Shown here piece by piece: positions 1 to 8,628 of a stretch of DNA of 64,000 nt. The position numbers were made by a program, and so were the translations under genes. This DNA comes from Myxococcales bacterium. GTDB lineage: Bacteria > Myxococcota > Myxococcia > Myxococcales > Myxococcaceae. Under the pieces are notes generated by a model. That model was not told the origin of the DNA. It made no database searches and saw only the letters and a program-made list of their open reading frames with translations. Every line of letters begins with the position of its first letter. Positions within the stretch are counted from its first letter, which is position 1. The stretch is from the NCBI GenBank assembly GCA_020846875.1, contig JADLDB010000059.1, positions 1 through 64,000 of the forward strand. The letters are read 5' to 3'.

Positions 1-131
1 CCCATCCCTCCGCCGGTGCCTCCTCCCATCCCTCCGCCGGTGCCTCCGCCCATTCCTCCGCCGGTGCCTCCGCCCATTCCTCCGCCGGTGCCTCCGCCCA
101 TCCCTCCGCCGGTGCCTCCGTCAGTCCCTCC
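1..131. repeat. 24-bp tandem repeat coding GGGT-GGGM
   Basis: A minisatellite of roughly 24 bp, with about five copies visible before the window edge, encodes (GGGTGGGM)n in the minus-strand lipoprotein. Unit length is a multiple of three, so copy-number change keeps the frame. The same unit recurs at 55440-55604 in another lipoprotein gene. Confidence 0.85.
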
Positions 132-344
132 GCCTCCTCCGAGGCCTGCGTCGCCGCCACCAGCACCACCCTCGACACACTCCGCTTGCCCACCTCCGAC
201 AGCGCGACACGCGAAGCCCGGCCCACAGTCCGCGTCCGTGGCGCACGCGAAGCGCCGCCCGGCGATGGGGTAGGGCCCGCAGTCACAGCCGGACGCGACG
301 GCCGCCGCACCCGCGATGAGGGCCAGCGTCAGTAGAGTCCGCAT
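1..344 (-). CDS. Gly-rich repeat lipoprotein (C-terminus outside window)
   Basis: The start codon is ATG at 344 and the frame stays open to the window edge, so the C-terminus is missing. It begins MRTLLTLALIAGAAAVASGC, a lipoprotein signal ending in a lipobox (VASGC), so export and lipid anchoring are likely. A short Cys-containing head (CDCGPYPIAGRRFAC, ATDADCGPGFAC) follows, then a low-complexity tail of alternating GGGT and GGGM blocks. The lipoprotein at 55270-55788 has the same architecture. It starts one base after the stop of the upstream gene (346-1404), so the two are probably cotranscribed. Function unknown; a surface spacer or stalk is a guess. Confidence 0.75.
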   Translation of the reverse strand, partial: MRTLLTLALIAGAAAVASGCDCGPYPIAGRRFACATDADCGPGFACRAVGGGQAECVEGGAGGGDAGLGGGGGTDGGTGGGMGGGTGGGMGGGTGGGMGGGTGGGMGGGTGGGM

Positions 345-345
345 G

Positions 346-1404
346 TCAGAAGCACCCCGTCAGGGAGAGTCCACCGGCTGTGGGAGCGACGGTGACGGTG
401 GGCGCGTCATCGCCGCCCAGGAGCACCAGCGCCAAGCCGCTCGCGGCCAGCACGCCGGCGGTGACGAAGAGGACGTTGGCCACCAACGCCTGCGTGCGCC
501 CGCTGGCCTCAAGCGCCAGCGCTTCGGCCTGGGTGAGCCCCACCACCACTCCGTCGACCTCTTCTGCCCCGGCCACCTGGCTCCTCGACTGGCGCGAGAG
601 GACGCCCAGCACGACCCCCACACCGCCCGCCAGCGCCGCGCCTCCCAGCAAGCCGTAGCCCGTCGGGCGCATCCACCCTCGCAACGGGCGCGGGGGAGCC
701 ACCACCTCGGGCTTCACCGGGGCCGCGACGACGGCTGGGGCCCCTTCGTGCCGCAGCGCCTTCACCTTCGTGCCGACCTCCAGCAGCACCGCGTCGCGCT
801 CACCCAACACCTGCACCCACCAGGAGACGGCCGGCGCGCCCACCTCCACCCGCGCCACGCCGTTGCGCAATTCGGCCTCCACCGTCCGGACGGGGCCGTC
901 TGCCTGCAGGAAGAAGCGGACTCGCTTCATGAGCCCCAGGACGTCGCGCGAGATGGTGACCTGCACTGCCTTCACCTCGGTGCCGACCACCTCCGCCTCC
1001 GGCGTGGCCTGCAGCGGCCCCTGCGCAGCCGCCCAGGCCTGCGCCTCGAAGTAGGCGGTGCGCACCCGGGGCGGCTGATCCGCCGGCAGCGAGTGGCCCG
1101 AATCGAGCAACAGGAGCTCCCGGAAGGCCCTCGTCGCCTGGGGCCGACGACTCAGGGCGCCGCTCAACACCGCCTCCAGCATCAGCAGCTCCAGCACCTG
1201 GGCGCGGTCATTCCCGGGCACCTCGCGGGCCGCCGCCACGGCCTTGAGCGCCTTCTCGTACTTCAGTTGCTCTGCGAGGAGCCGCGCCTCAGCGATGGCC
1301 GGGTTCGGCCCGGCGTGAGCCGCCGTGGCGATGGCCAGGAGAAGGAGCGTCAAGCCTCCGGAGATCCGCACGCGTCGAGTATACGCGCCCTCCCGTACCC
1401 CCAC
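346..1404 (-). CDS. Exported protein with helical repeat-like region and C-terminal membrane segments, unknown
   Basis: 352 residues from GTG at 1404. An internal GTG at 1371 would give a cleaner signal peptide (VRISGGLTLLLLAIATAAHA) and may be the true start. Residues about 30-110 are Ala/Leu-rich helices that look TPR-like. A middle beta-rich part follows (VSWWVQVLGERDAVLLEVGTKVK region). Two hydrophobic segments lie near residues 250-275 and 310-335. This matches a common myxobacterial pattern of exported proteins with a terminal pair of membrane helices, but I do not recognise the family. It directly precedes the Gly-rich lipoprotein gene, with one base between them. Confidence 0.7.
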   Translation of the reverse strand: MGVREGAYTRRVRISGGLTLLLLAIATAAHAGPNPAIAEARLLAEQLKYEKALKAVAAAREVPGNDRAQVLELLMLEAVLSGALSRRPQATRAFRELLLLDSGHSLPADQPPRVRTAYFEAQAWAAAQGPLQATPEAEVVGTEVKAVQVTISRDVLGLMKRVRFFLQADGPVRTVEAELRNGVARVEVGAPAVSWWVQVLGERDAVLLEVGTKVKALRHEGAPAVVAAPVKPEVVAPPRPLRGWMRPTGYGLLGGAALAGGVGVVLGVLSRQSRSQVAGAEEVDGVVVGLTQAEALALEASGRTQALVANVLFVTAGVLAASGLALVLLGGDDAPTVTVAPTAGGLSLTGCF

Positions 1405-1736
1405 GCTTCATTGACTCGTCTCCTCCACCCCCTCACACTCCGCCCCACATGACGAACGTGGGTGGGACTCGTCGCGGCTCTTCGGGTACCCTGACGCCAT
1501 TAACTTCCCATGGAGACAAGAACCGTGAGTGGTCTTCCTCCCGCGATCGAGGTGCTTCGTCGCTCGCCAGGAATGATGGTCCAAGAGGTGAGCTTCGCGA
1601 GGGAGTTCGCGTCGGGTACGACAGAAAACTGGTAGCTCCGGCGACGACACCCGCATCCCCCCGGTGGCACTCGGCGAAACCTCCCGGAATTCCGATGTGG
1701 GCGTGCGTGGCGTATGCCTTGCTCACCGGGCGCGCC
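1405..1736. other. Intergenic region between divergent genes
   Basis: 332 bases between the exported protein gene (minus) and the S37 peptidase gene (plus). An open frame runs through it in phase with the peptidase, but it lacks signal-peptide character and is better read as untranslated. A 41-codon ORF at 1510-1635 (starts METRTVSGLPPAIEVLRRS) has plausible coding composition but no clear Shine-Dalgarno sequence. It may be a gene remnant. No convincing promoter hexamers or terminator were found. Confidence 0.4.
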
Positions 1737-4211
1737 ATGCGACTGGGACTTCGAGGCACCGTGCTGGCGCTGCTGGTGGCGGGCTGCGGGGAGCGCGAGG
1801 CGAGAGATCTCCAGGCTGGCGGGGGCTTCGTCGACTACGCGGGCGCCCGGGCCACCGGCGAATCGGTCCAGGCGGCGGTGGAGTTCGTCTCCAGCCGCGA
1901 GGCGCTGGCCCCGCTGTCCCTGCGCGAGGTGATCGCCATCGACGCGGAGGCCGATCGCGAAGCGCGCGTCGAGCTGCCGGTGCCCTTCTCCACGCAGGCC
2001 GTCTGGGCGCGCGTCTCCATGCTGGAGCCGGGGACGATTGTGGTCGACGGCGCGCGCGTGTCGATCAGCACGGACACGCTGGTGGCCTTTCCGATCTCCC
2101 TTCGCGCGCTGCGCTTTCGCGCGGAGCGCTCCGGCCGGGTGATGCTGCAGCCGATCGCCGCGGTGGACAGCGCAGGCGGAGGCTTCGAGCTGAAGTCAGA
2201 AGCGCCGGTGGTGGTGGAGGTCGGAGCCACCTCGCCGCCCCGGCTGGTGGATCCGCCCGCCGAGTCGCCGGACGACACCTTCGCCCACCTCATGCGGCTC
2301 GAGGTGGCCAGCGAGCAGGACAACCTGGTGCAGATCGGCCGGTGCAGCGAGGGGAGCGACCTCCCCACCTCGACCGAGGCGCTCCTGTCGATCTCCGCCG
2401 GCCGCACCAGCCTCACCACGGCGTGGCTGCCCGGCGGTCCCCTGTGCTTCAGCGCGCTCCAGCCCGCGCGCCTCACGCTGACGGGCCTGGGCCGCGTGCG
2501 CCGCTTCGCGCGGACGTCGCTGCGGGCAGTGCGCCCGGTGACGGTGCTGGACACCGCGCGCGGCGCAGGTGGCTGGAGCGGGCGCCCCGGCCTCGGCCAG
2601 GAGCTGCGCGCCTCGCTCACGGGGCTTTCCGAGGGGGCCGAGGTGATCCAGCGCGTCTTCTCCGTGACGCTGGGGAGCGACGCGCCCGCCGGTGCAACGG
2701 CAGTGATCGGCGCCTGCGGTTCCGCCGGGACGAAGGTCTCCTCGGGCGGGATGGTGCTGCTGCCCCCGTCCGACGCGCTGTGCGTGAGCCTGTCAGGCCG
2801 CTTCGACGTGCAGGTCAGCCTGCTGGCTGAGGTGACGCCGCGCTCCGAGGCTCCCGGCCAGTGCGGGGCCCGCCCTCCTGCGGTGGCGTGCGAGGCGGTT
2901 GATGTCCTCGGGCGGCTCAACTGCATCCCCGGGGTGAGCGCGACTGCCTACTCCTCTCCCCGCCGGCCCGCGGGCACCGAGCAGTTCCTGCTGCGCATCA
3001 CCCAGCCGGCCGATCACTTCCGCCCCGACGGCCCCACCTTCCAGCAGCGCGCGCTCCTCACCCTCCGCAGCGAGGCGGCGCCCCTGGTGCTGCACACCAC
3101 CGGCTACGAGCTGTTCGAGTACGCCTCGGATCTCTTCGCCCACTTCCCCACCAACGAGCTGGAGGTGGAGCACCGCTTCTTCGAGGACTCCACGCCGTCG
3201 CCCCTCGACTACTCGACGCTGACCATCACGCAGTCCGCGTACGACTCGCACCGGATCGTCGAGCTCTTGAGCCCGGTCCTCACCGGCCCCTGGGTGAACA
3301 CCGGCCACAGCAAGGGCGGGATGACGGCGCTCTACCACCGCCGCTTCTTCCCCTGCGACGTGGTGGGCAGCGCGCCGTATGTGACGCCGCTCTCGCTGGG
3401 GAAGCAGGACGCCCGCTTCGGTCCCTGGGTGGCCGAGCTCGGCGGGCCGGCGTACGCCGAGTGTCGCCAGGTGACGAAGGACCTCGAGCGCGGCGTGATC
3501 GCCGGGCGCGCGCAGTTCGCCCCGGCGTTGCGCGGGACCTACCAGAAGATCGGCGGGCGCGAGAACGCGCTCTGGGCCGCGATGAACGGCGCGTCGCTGT
3601 GGGGCGCCTTTCAGTCAGGGCAGCAGGACGATCCCGACCGGGGCTGCCCCGCGTACCTCGCGCTCAAGAACAGCCCCGACTTCCCGCTCTACGTCGAGTA
3701 CTACTCCGGCTACGCCGAGTCGTACTCCGACGAGTCTCTGAGCAGTCCGGGCGAGCTGAACAGCTACACCTACCAGACCCAGAACGAACTGGGCGCCCCC
3801 GGCCACAGCCGCGGCCACCTCGAGGAGTACGGACCCATTCCCCAACTGCCAGACGACAACGAGCTGGCCTTCGTGGACGTGCCGCTGCCGCAGTTCGAGG
3901 CCCGCGCCATGCCGGACGTGCAGGGCTGGTTGTCACAGCACGGCGAGCGCTTCTTCTTCCTCTACGGCGGCTTCGATCCCTGGTCCGCGGCGCAGGTGGA
4001 CGCGGCGGGCGTGCGGGAAGGGATGAAGTTCGTCGTCCCCGGCGCCTCGCACGGGGTCAGCATCGAGGACCTGCCGGAGCCGGAGCGCGAGCAGGCCTTC
4101 CAGCTCCTCGAGGGCTGGCTGGGCGTCGAGCGGCTGCGGGGCACTCCCCGGAGCGTCCACGGAAAGCCCCTGCTGCGGTACCGCGACGTGATGCACCGGC
4201 ACGCGCTGTAG
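1737..4211 (+). CDS. Secreted S37 (PS-10) family serine peptidase, lipoprotein
   Basis: 824 residues when started at ATG 1737. The longer frame from 1449 adds 96 residues with no export signal in front of an evident lipoprotein signal (MRLGLRGTVLALLVAGC). The first ~430 residues are a beta-rich, unassigned region. Residues about 430-820 look like the PS-10/S37 tripeptidyl aminopeptidase family (alpha/beta hydrolase fold). The nucleophile motif GHSKGG has Ser525, the acid lies in GGFDPW (Asp747), and the His in GASHGV (His772). Expected role: release of short N-terminal peptides from extracellular protein, fitting a predatory or saprophytic life. The stop codon abuts the stop of the convergent gene at 4212. 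Confidence 0.75.
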   Translation: MRLGLRGTVLALLVAGCGEREARDLQAGGGFVDYAGARATGESVQAAVEFVSSREALAPLSLREVIAIDAEADREARVELPVPFSTQAVWARVSMLEPGTIVVDGARVSISTDTLVAFPISLRALRFRAERSGRVMLQPIAAVDSAGGGFELKSEAPVVVEVGATSPPRLVDPPAESPDDTFAHLMRLEVASEQDNLVQIGRCSEGSDLPTSTEALLSISAGRTSLTTAWLPGGPLCFSALQPARLTLTGLGRVRRFARTSLRAVRPVTVLDTARGAGGWSGRPGLGQELRASLTGLSEGAEVIQRVFSVTLGSDAPAGATAVIGACGSAGTKVSSGGMVLLPPSDALCVSLSGRFDVQVSLLAEVTPRSEAPGQCGARPPAVACEAVDVLGRLNCIPGVSATAYSSPRRPAGTEQFLLRITQPADHFRPDGPTFQQRALLTLRSEAAPLVLHTTGYELFEYASDLFAHFPTNELEVEHRFFEDSTPSPLDYSTLTITQSAYDSHRIVELLSPVLTGPWVNTGHSKGGMTALYHRRFFPCDVVGSAPYVTPLSLGKQDARFGPWVAELGGPAYAECRQVTKDLERGVIAGRAQFAPALRGTYQKIGGRENALWAAMNGASLWGAFQSGQQDDPDRGCPAYLALKNSPDFPLYVEYYSGYAESYSDESLSSPGELNSYTYQTQNELGAPGHSRGHLEEYGPIPQLPDDNELAFVDVPLPQFEARAMPDVQGWLSQHGERFFFLYGGFDPWSAAQVDAAGVREGMKFVVPGASHGVSIEDLPEPEREQAFQLLEGWLGVERLRGTPRSVHGKPLLRYRDVMHRHAL

Positions 4212-5615
4212 TCATGAGCGCCGCTGGCTCAAGCCCTTCACGAAGGCCTCCCAGTCCTTGCGGAGGAGATCCGGGTTCTTCCCCAGCACCTCGGTGAGGG
4301 CGCTCCAGCCGGTCGGATCCTGGTCCTTCAGCTCGAAGGCGCGGCGGACGAAGCGGGACAGCAGCCCCTGCTCCTGGAGCCAGAAGCACAGGTACCTCGC
4401 GGCGCCGTAATGCACGCCGGTGGGATCGTCGTAGAACTCCTCCTGCGAGAAGTGGGTGAGCTGCTTGAAGCTGGGCACGGCCTTGTCGGCGAGGCCGGCC
4501 TTCAGGCCCGGGAGGCGCCAGTTGACGCGGCCCTTCAGGTGCCCCTCGTCCTCGTAGGGGAACTCGAAGAGTGACGCGACGCCTTCGTTGAGCCACGCCG
4601 GCGCGGCGGGCCACTCGTGGTGCATGAAGGGGTGCACCATCTCGTGGGTCAACGTGCCGTAGCCGGGCTTGATGTTCATGACGAGCGCCCGCCGGCTGGA
4701 CAGGTAGTAGCCGTACGGCGTGTCGGGCTCGGTGTTGAAGAGCGTGCGCGAGGCCTTCTCGTAGCTGGCTGCGTCCTTCAGCACCCACACCTCCTCCAGC
4801 GTGGTGGGCGCCGCGGCGAAGAAGTCCTTGAGCAGCAGATCCCGGCACCAGCGCACCACGTCCTTCGCGCGAGATCGCACCTTGTCCGGGGCCTCGTCGC
4901 CGATGATCAGGAAGGGCTTCTCCCAGGCCAGCGTCATCTCTTTGGGAAGCGTCTTCTTGAGCTCCTGGACGTGCAGGCTCAGCTCCGCTGGCGTGGGGGA
5001 CGTGTACTTCACCGGCGCGCGCGCCTCCTGGGGCGTGAGGCGAAGGCGGATGATCGTCCAGCGATCCTTCGCCGGCTTGAAGGTCCACAGCTTGAGGAAC
5101 TCGGCGCGCTTCATGCGCCGGTTGGCCCCGTCCTTCTCCGCGGGCTCCTGGTAGATGACCTCGTCCTTCGCGGCGTCGTAGCCGGTGACGAGCCGGAAGT
5201 GCTCGGTGGTGTCCGGCGTGTCGTCGTAGTGCATGCAGACGATGGTGGGCTGGCCCGCGCGCAGGTCCGCCACCACCGCGTCCCACTGGGCGGCGAGCTG
5301 CTTCGTCGCTTCCGAGGGCTTCAGCCGGTACCAGGTCTGCCCGGGATCGACGCCCAGGTTCTTGAGCGCGGTGGCCAGCTCGTTGGTCCACACGCCGCGG
5401 CCCTTCAGGGGATCGAGGCCGCTCATGTTGAAGACGTCGTCCTGCGTCACCTCGCGGCCCAGCCGGCGCAGGGCCATCTCCGCGACGGCCTCGCCGCAGA
5501 AGTCGGGCTTCTGCTGCACGAAGGGGGTGTCCTTCAGTTGCAGCAACTCCGGGGGAGCGGCGAAGGCGGGGAGGGCGAGGGCGAGGGCGAGGGCGAGGGC
5601 GAGGTGGGCGCGCAT
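4212..5615 (-). CDS. Secreted protein with C39-like cysteine peptidase domain and HExxH gluzincin domain
   Basis: 467 residues with a signal peptide made of an Ala-Leu repeat (MRAHLALALALALALP). Residues 25-190 resemble Peptidase_C39_2: a Gln/Cys region around Cys40 (KPDFCGEA) and His139 (TTEHFRLVTGYD). Residues 205-460 contain HEMVH (324-328) and Glu344 in WLNEGVASLFE, the zinc layout of gluzincins of the peptidase-MA type. Two catalytic domains of different classes in one exported chain is uncommon. Substrates unknown; bacteriocin-like peptides or wall proteins are possible. It converges on the S37 peptidase gene with no spacer, and the next gene upstream is the last gene of the microcompartment operon, also leftward. 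Confidence 0.7.
   Translation of the reverse strand: MRAHLALALALALALPAFAAPPELLQLKDTPFVQQKPDFCGEAVAEMALRRLGREVTQDDVFNMSGLDPLKGRGVWTNELATALKNLGVDPGQTWYRLKPSEATKQLAAQWDAVVADLRAGQPTIVCMHYDDTPDTTEHFRLVTGYDAAKDEVIYQEPAEKDGANRRMKRAEFLKLWTFKPAKDRWTIIRLRLTPQEARAPVKYTSPTPAELSLHVQELKKTLPKEMTLAWEKPFLIIGDEAPDKVRSRAKDVVRWCRDLLLKDFFAAAPTTLEEVWVLKDAASYEKASRTLFNTEPDTPYGYYLSSRRALVMNIKPGYGTLTHEMVHPFMHHEWPAAPAWLNEGVASLFEFPYEDEGHLKGRVNWRLPGLKAGLADKAVPSFKQLTHFSQEEFYDDPTGVHYGAARYLCFWLQEQGLLSRFVRRAFELKDQDPTGWSALTEVLGKNPDLLRKDWEAFVKGLSQRRS
5575..5604. repeat. Five-copy hexanucleotide repeat in a signal peptide
   Basis: GCGAGG repeated five times on the plus strand encodes the Leu-Ala run of the signal peptide of the 4212-5615 protein. 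Slippage would change the hydrophobic core by two residues per unit and keep the frame. Confidence 0.85.
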
Positions 5616-5741
5616 GGCGTCCGTTCCAACGCGACCCGCCGCGCGGTCGTTCCCTCCTCCTTCTTCGGGTGCTTCCGGTGTGTCTCGGCGACCACGCCGG
5701 GGTGAGGAGGTGGTCGGATGGGGCAGAGGGAGTCAGTCGCG

Positions 5742-6308
5742 TTAGATCACCCGGCCCCGCAGCTCCACGTGCGGCCGCTGGATGATCTCCGTCCCCACCA
5801 GCAACGCCGCGTCGATCGCCTGCGCCGCGCCCTCGAGCGCCGCCTCCACGTCGTGCTGCTCGCCCGCCAGCGTGTACCAGCCCTTGCCGCCGATCCCCTT
5901 GGCCAGGTGGATCGCCGACAGCCGCACCGGCGCTCGCTTCACCGCCGCGTCCGCCGACTTCAGCGTCGCCGCCACCGTGTGCGCCTCGACGATCCCCACC
6001 GCGTCCTCTGCCCCCACCGTGTCCAGCCGTCCCTTCAGCGCCGCCACCACCGACTCGGCGATGTGCGGCAAGAGCAGCCGGTCGAGGATCCACTTCCCGC
6101 CCACCACCTCTCCGGCGCGGAAGGACTCCTCCACCTCTGCCACCGGCCCGGTGAAGACCAGCAGGTACTTCCCCGGCGTCACCGCCTCGGCCAGCGCGAT
6201 CTGCACCGCCGCCTGCTTCACCAGCGCGTCCGCCACCACCACCCCGCGCGCGAGCGACTCCAGCTCGAGCAGCCCCAGCGCAGGTCCGGTGAAGGCAGCG
6301 GGCGCCAC
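5742..6308 (-). CDS. BMC-T tandem-domain microcompartment shell protein
   Basis: 188 residues with two BMC folds in tandem: domain 1 around residues 9-70 ([20 protein letters not shown]) and domain 2 around 100-165 ([20 protein letters not shown]). Such proteins form pseudohexameric trimers that tile shell facets. It has no Cys residues, so it is not a PduT-like Fe-S shell protein. The ALGLLEL start and ELRGRVI end resemble, as I remember it, the single-layer BMC-T1 of Haliangium ochraceum. It is the last gene of the leftward operon, seven bases after the aldehyde dehydrogenase gene. Confidence 0.92.
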   Translation of the reverse strand: MAPAAFTGPALGLLELESLARGVVVADALVKQAAVQIALAEAVTPGKYLLVFTGPVAEVEESFRAGEVVGGKWILDRLLLPHIAESVVAALKGRLDTVGAEDAVGIVEAHTVAATLKSADAAVKRAPVRLSAIHLAKGIGGKGWYTLAGEQHDVEAALEGAAQAIDAALLVGTEIIQRPHVELRGRVI

Positions 6309-6314
6309 GGCGTG

Positions 6315-7745
6315 TCAGATGATCCGGAAGGAGTCTTTCAACGTACACCGCCGCTCGCGCGTGAAGCTGACCGGCGTGGTCAGCCCCTCGCCCGTCGGCG
6401 ACGCGATGGTGAACGAGGTGTACCCCTCGCCGGTCATCCCCAGCCCGGCGAAGGACGGCCCGTTCTTCACGAAGATCGACGTGTTGATGATCTTCGCCAT
6501 CGCCGAAAGCACGTCGATGTTCGTCGAGTGCATGGTGGCGGTGTGCCCGAAGCCGTGCTCCGCCTGCACCGCCGCGGCGATGCAGTCCTCCACCGTCTTC
6601 AGCCGGCAGAAGCCGATCACCGGCATCAACAGCTCGGCCTGCACGAAGGCGTGCGTGGGATCCACCTCGGCGAACAAGAGCCGCGTGCCCGACGGCACCT
6701 TGAGCCCCGCCGCCTCGGCGATCTTCGTGGCGTCCTTCCCCACCCAGTCGCGCGAAGGGTGGCCGTCGTGCACCACCAGCTTCTCCAGCCGGCTCACCGC
6801 CGCCGACGGCACCTCGTACGCGCCATGGCGCTGCATCTCTGTCTTCAGTTGATCGGCGATGGAGGCGACCGCGAACACCTCCTTCTCCACGATGCAGACG
6901 ATGTTGTTGTCCAGCGACGCCCCGTCGACGATGTCCTTCGCCGCGCGCGCCACGTGCGCCGTCTCGTCCACCACCGCCGGCGGGTTGCCCGGCCCCGCGG
7001 CGATCGCCCGCTTGCCCGAGTTCATCGCCGCCTTCACCACCGCAGGCCCACCCGTCACCACGATCAGCCGAATGGCCTTGTGCTTCATCAGCGCGCCGGC
7101 CGTCTCGATGGTGGGGTTGGCGATGGTGCAGATCAGGTTCTGCGGGCCACCTGCCGCGGCGATCGCCTCGTTCAGCTTGCCCACGAAGAAGGTGCACACC
7201 CCCTTCGCCGAGGGGTGCACGTTGAAGACGACGGAGTTGCCGCCCGCCACCATCGCCACGCCGTTGTTGATGATCGTCTCGGTGGCGTTGGTCGACGGCG
7301 TGATCGCGCCGATCACCCCGAAGGGCGCGCGCTCCAGCAGCATCAGCCCGTAGTCGCCGGTGAAGGCCTGGGCGCGCAGGATCTCCATCCCTGGCGTCTT
7401 GTCGGCGCACAGCAGGTTCTTCTTCACCTTGTCCGGCACGTTGCCCAGCCCCGTCTCCTCCACCGCCATGCGCGCCAGCTCGTTGACGTTGTCGCGCGTG
7501 CACTGGCGCATCGCCTCGATCACCTTCTCGCGCGTCTCCACCGGCAGGGCCACCCACTGCTCCTGGGCCCGCTGGGCGGCCGCGCCGGCCGAGTCGAGAT
7601 CATCGAAGACGCCGGCCCGCCGGGAGACGATCGCCGGCGCCCGCGCGGGGGAAGCCGAGGTGCCGCTCGACGGCAGCGCCCCCAGCTCCTTCGACAGCCG
7701 CCGCACCACCTGCTCGACGATCGCGTTGATCTGGCTCTCGTTCAC
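6315..7745 (-). CDS. CoA-acylating aldehyde dehydrogenase of a microcompartment (PduP/EutE-like)
   Basis: 476 residues. Oxidises an aldehyde to acyl-CoA with NAD+ and CoA inside the shell. Residues 1-21 ([20 protein letters not shown]) form an amphipathic helix, followed by a Ser/Ala/Pro linker to about residue 42. This is the usual encapsulation peptide arrangement. The catalytic Cys is 284 in [12 protein letters not shown], the EutE/PduP signature. [15 protein letters not shown] and the VVTGGPAVV region mark the cofactor fold. It sits between the 70-residue ORF and BMC-T1. No phosphotransacylase, alcohol dehydrogenase or aldehyde-generating enzyme is in the window, so its aldehyde cannot be named. 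Confidence 0.92.
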   Translation of the reverse strand: MNESQINAIVEQVVRRLSKELGALPSSGTSASPARAPAIVSRRAGVFDDLDSAGAAAQRAQEQWVALPVETREKVIEAMRQCTRDNVNELARMAVEETGLGNVPDKVKKNLLCADKTPGMEILRAQAFTGDYGLMLLERAPFGVIGAITPSTNATETIINNGVAMVAGGNSVVFNVHPSAKGVCTFFVGKLNEAIAAAGGPQNLICTIANPTIETAGALMKHKAIRLIVVTGGPAVVKAAMNSGKRAIAAGPGNPPAVVDETAHVARAAKDIVDGASLDNNIVCIVEKEVFAVASIADQLKTEMQRHGAYEVPSAAVSRLEKLVVHDGHPSRDWVGKDATKIAEAAGLKVPSGTRLLFAEVDPTHAFVQAELLMPVIGFCRLKTVEDCIAAAVQAEHGFGHTATMHSTNIDVLSAMAKIINTSIFVKNGPSFAGLGMTGEGYTSFTIASPTGEGLTTPVSFTRERRCTLKDSFRII

Positions 7746-7958
7746 TTAGACGACCTCCCGGACGCTCCGTCCTCGGGCCGGGGAAGGCGGCTCCACCTCG
7801 AGGCCCTCCACGTACATGCGGGCGCCTTGGGGCCCGTACACCACCAGCAGGCGATCCCACCCGCTGTCCTGCGTGAGCCGTCGCGCGCGCCGGGCCGCCT
7901 CGGCCTGGACCGCTTCGCTCGTCTTCGCGCGGACGGTGATGAGGTGCGGGCGGCCCAT
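7746..7958 (-). CDS. Small unknown protein within the microcompartment operon
   Basis: 70 residues (starts [20 protein letters not shown]). Its ATG follows the stop of the BMC-P gene directly and its stop abuts the aldehyde dehydrogenase start, so it is translated within the operon. It shows a beta strand, an Arg/Ala-rich helix, a second strand ([19 protein letters not shown]) and a polar tail. It has no BMC or EutN signature. I do not recognise it. Position suggests a role in cargo loading or shell assembly, which is inference only. Confidence 0.7.
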   Translation of the reverse strand: MGRPHLITVRAKTSEAVQAEAARRARRLTQDSGWDRLLVVYGPQGARMYVEGLEVEPPSPARGRSVREVV

Positions 7959-8252
7959 TCAGGCGTACTTCTCGTACGTCAGCTTCCCGCCCACCTCGAC
8001 CTGATCGACGATGGCCATGATCACCGCGTCCACTGGGCGATCCTTCGTCAGCTCGGTCTGCCGCGCGGACGAGCCGGAGGCGTAGAGCACCACCTCTCCC
8101 ACGCCCGCGCCCACCGCGTCCACGCACACCACCAGCGAGGACGTCGGCTTGCCGTCCTGGTCCATGCCACGGACCAACAGCAGCTTCGATCCGTCGATCG
8201 TCGGCTCCTTGCGGGTGGAGACGACCGTCCCCACCACCTTGCCGAGCAGCAC
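7959..8252 (-). CDS. BMC-P (EutN/CcmL-type) pentameric shell vertex protein
   Basis: 97 residues, the normal length for EutN/CcmL. It starts [20 protein letters not shown] and includes [34 protein letters not shown] and [13 protein letters not shown], all family hallmarks. Pentamers close the twelve vertices of the polyhedral shell. The gene lies 12 bases after the BMC-H gene and just before the 70-residue ORF in the same operon. Confidence 0.93.
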   Translation of the reverse strand: MLLGKVVGTVVSTRKEPTIDGSKLLLVRGMDQDGKPTSSLVVCVDAVGAGVGEVVLYASGSSARQTELTKDRPVDAVIMAIVDQVEVGGKLTYEKYA

Positions 8253-8264
8253 CTTCGGCCTCGC

Positions 8265-8573
8265 CTACTTCTGGCCCGACTCGGCCTTCGCCTGATCCAG
8301 GCGGCCGAGGGGCAGCACGAGGTCGATGTTGCTGTGCGGCCGCGGGATGACGTGCGTCGACACCAATTCGCCCACGCGCTCAGCCCCGCGCGCGCCGGCC
8401 TCGATCGCCGCCTTCACCGCCGCGACGTCGCCGCGGACCACCATCGTCACGTACCCGCCGCCGATCTTCTCGTAGCCGACCAGCTCCACCTTGGCGGCCT
8501 TCACCGCCGCGTCGGCGGCCTCGACCATGCCCACGAAGCCCTTGGTCTCGATCATTCCCAGTGCGTCAGCCAT
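8265..8573 (-). CDS. BMC-H hexameric shell protein (PduA/EutM/CcmK-like)
   Basis: 102 residues, one BMC domain: [19 protein letters not shown], then the pore loop KIGGGYVT (PduA has KIGSGLV) and [12 protein letters not shown]. It forms the main facet hexamers. The Gly-rich, uncharged pore loop fits passage of small polar metabolites. A polar C-terminal tail ([13 protein letters not shown]) is longer than the minimal fold. It is the second gene of the operon, with a 55-base gap after the BMC-T gene; that gap could carry its own strong ribosome site for high expression. Confidence 0.94.
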   Translation of the reverse strand: MADALGMIETKGFVGMVEAADAAVKAAKVELVGYEKIGGGYVTMVVRGDVAAVKAAIEAGARGAERVGELVSTHVIPRPHSNIDLVLPLGRLDQAKAESGQK

Positions 8574-8628
8574 CGGAAGTGTGCCTCTCTTCTCTTACGG
8601 GGAGTGCTGCGGGTGAAGACTGCTGCGT

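Noticed and set aside
1449-1736. N-terminal extension of the S37 peptidase
   Set aside because: The 96 extra residues precede a clear lipoprotein signal, which must be at the true N-terminus.
4057-7557. 1166-residue minus-strand open frame
   Set aside because: It runs out of phase across the C39/gluzincin and aldehyde dehydrogenase genes; its Arg/Gly-rich translation is a high-GC shadow.
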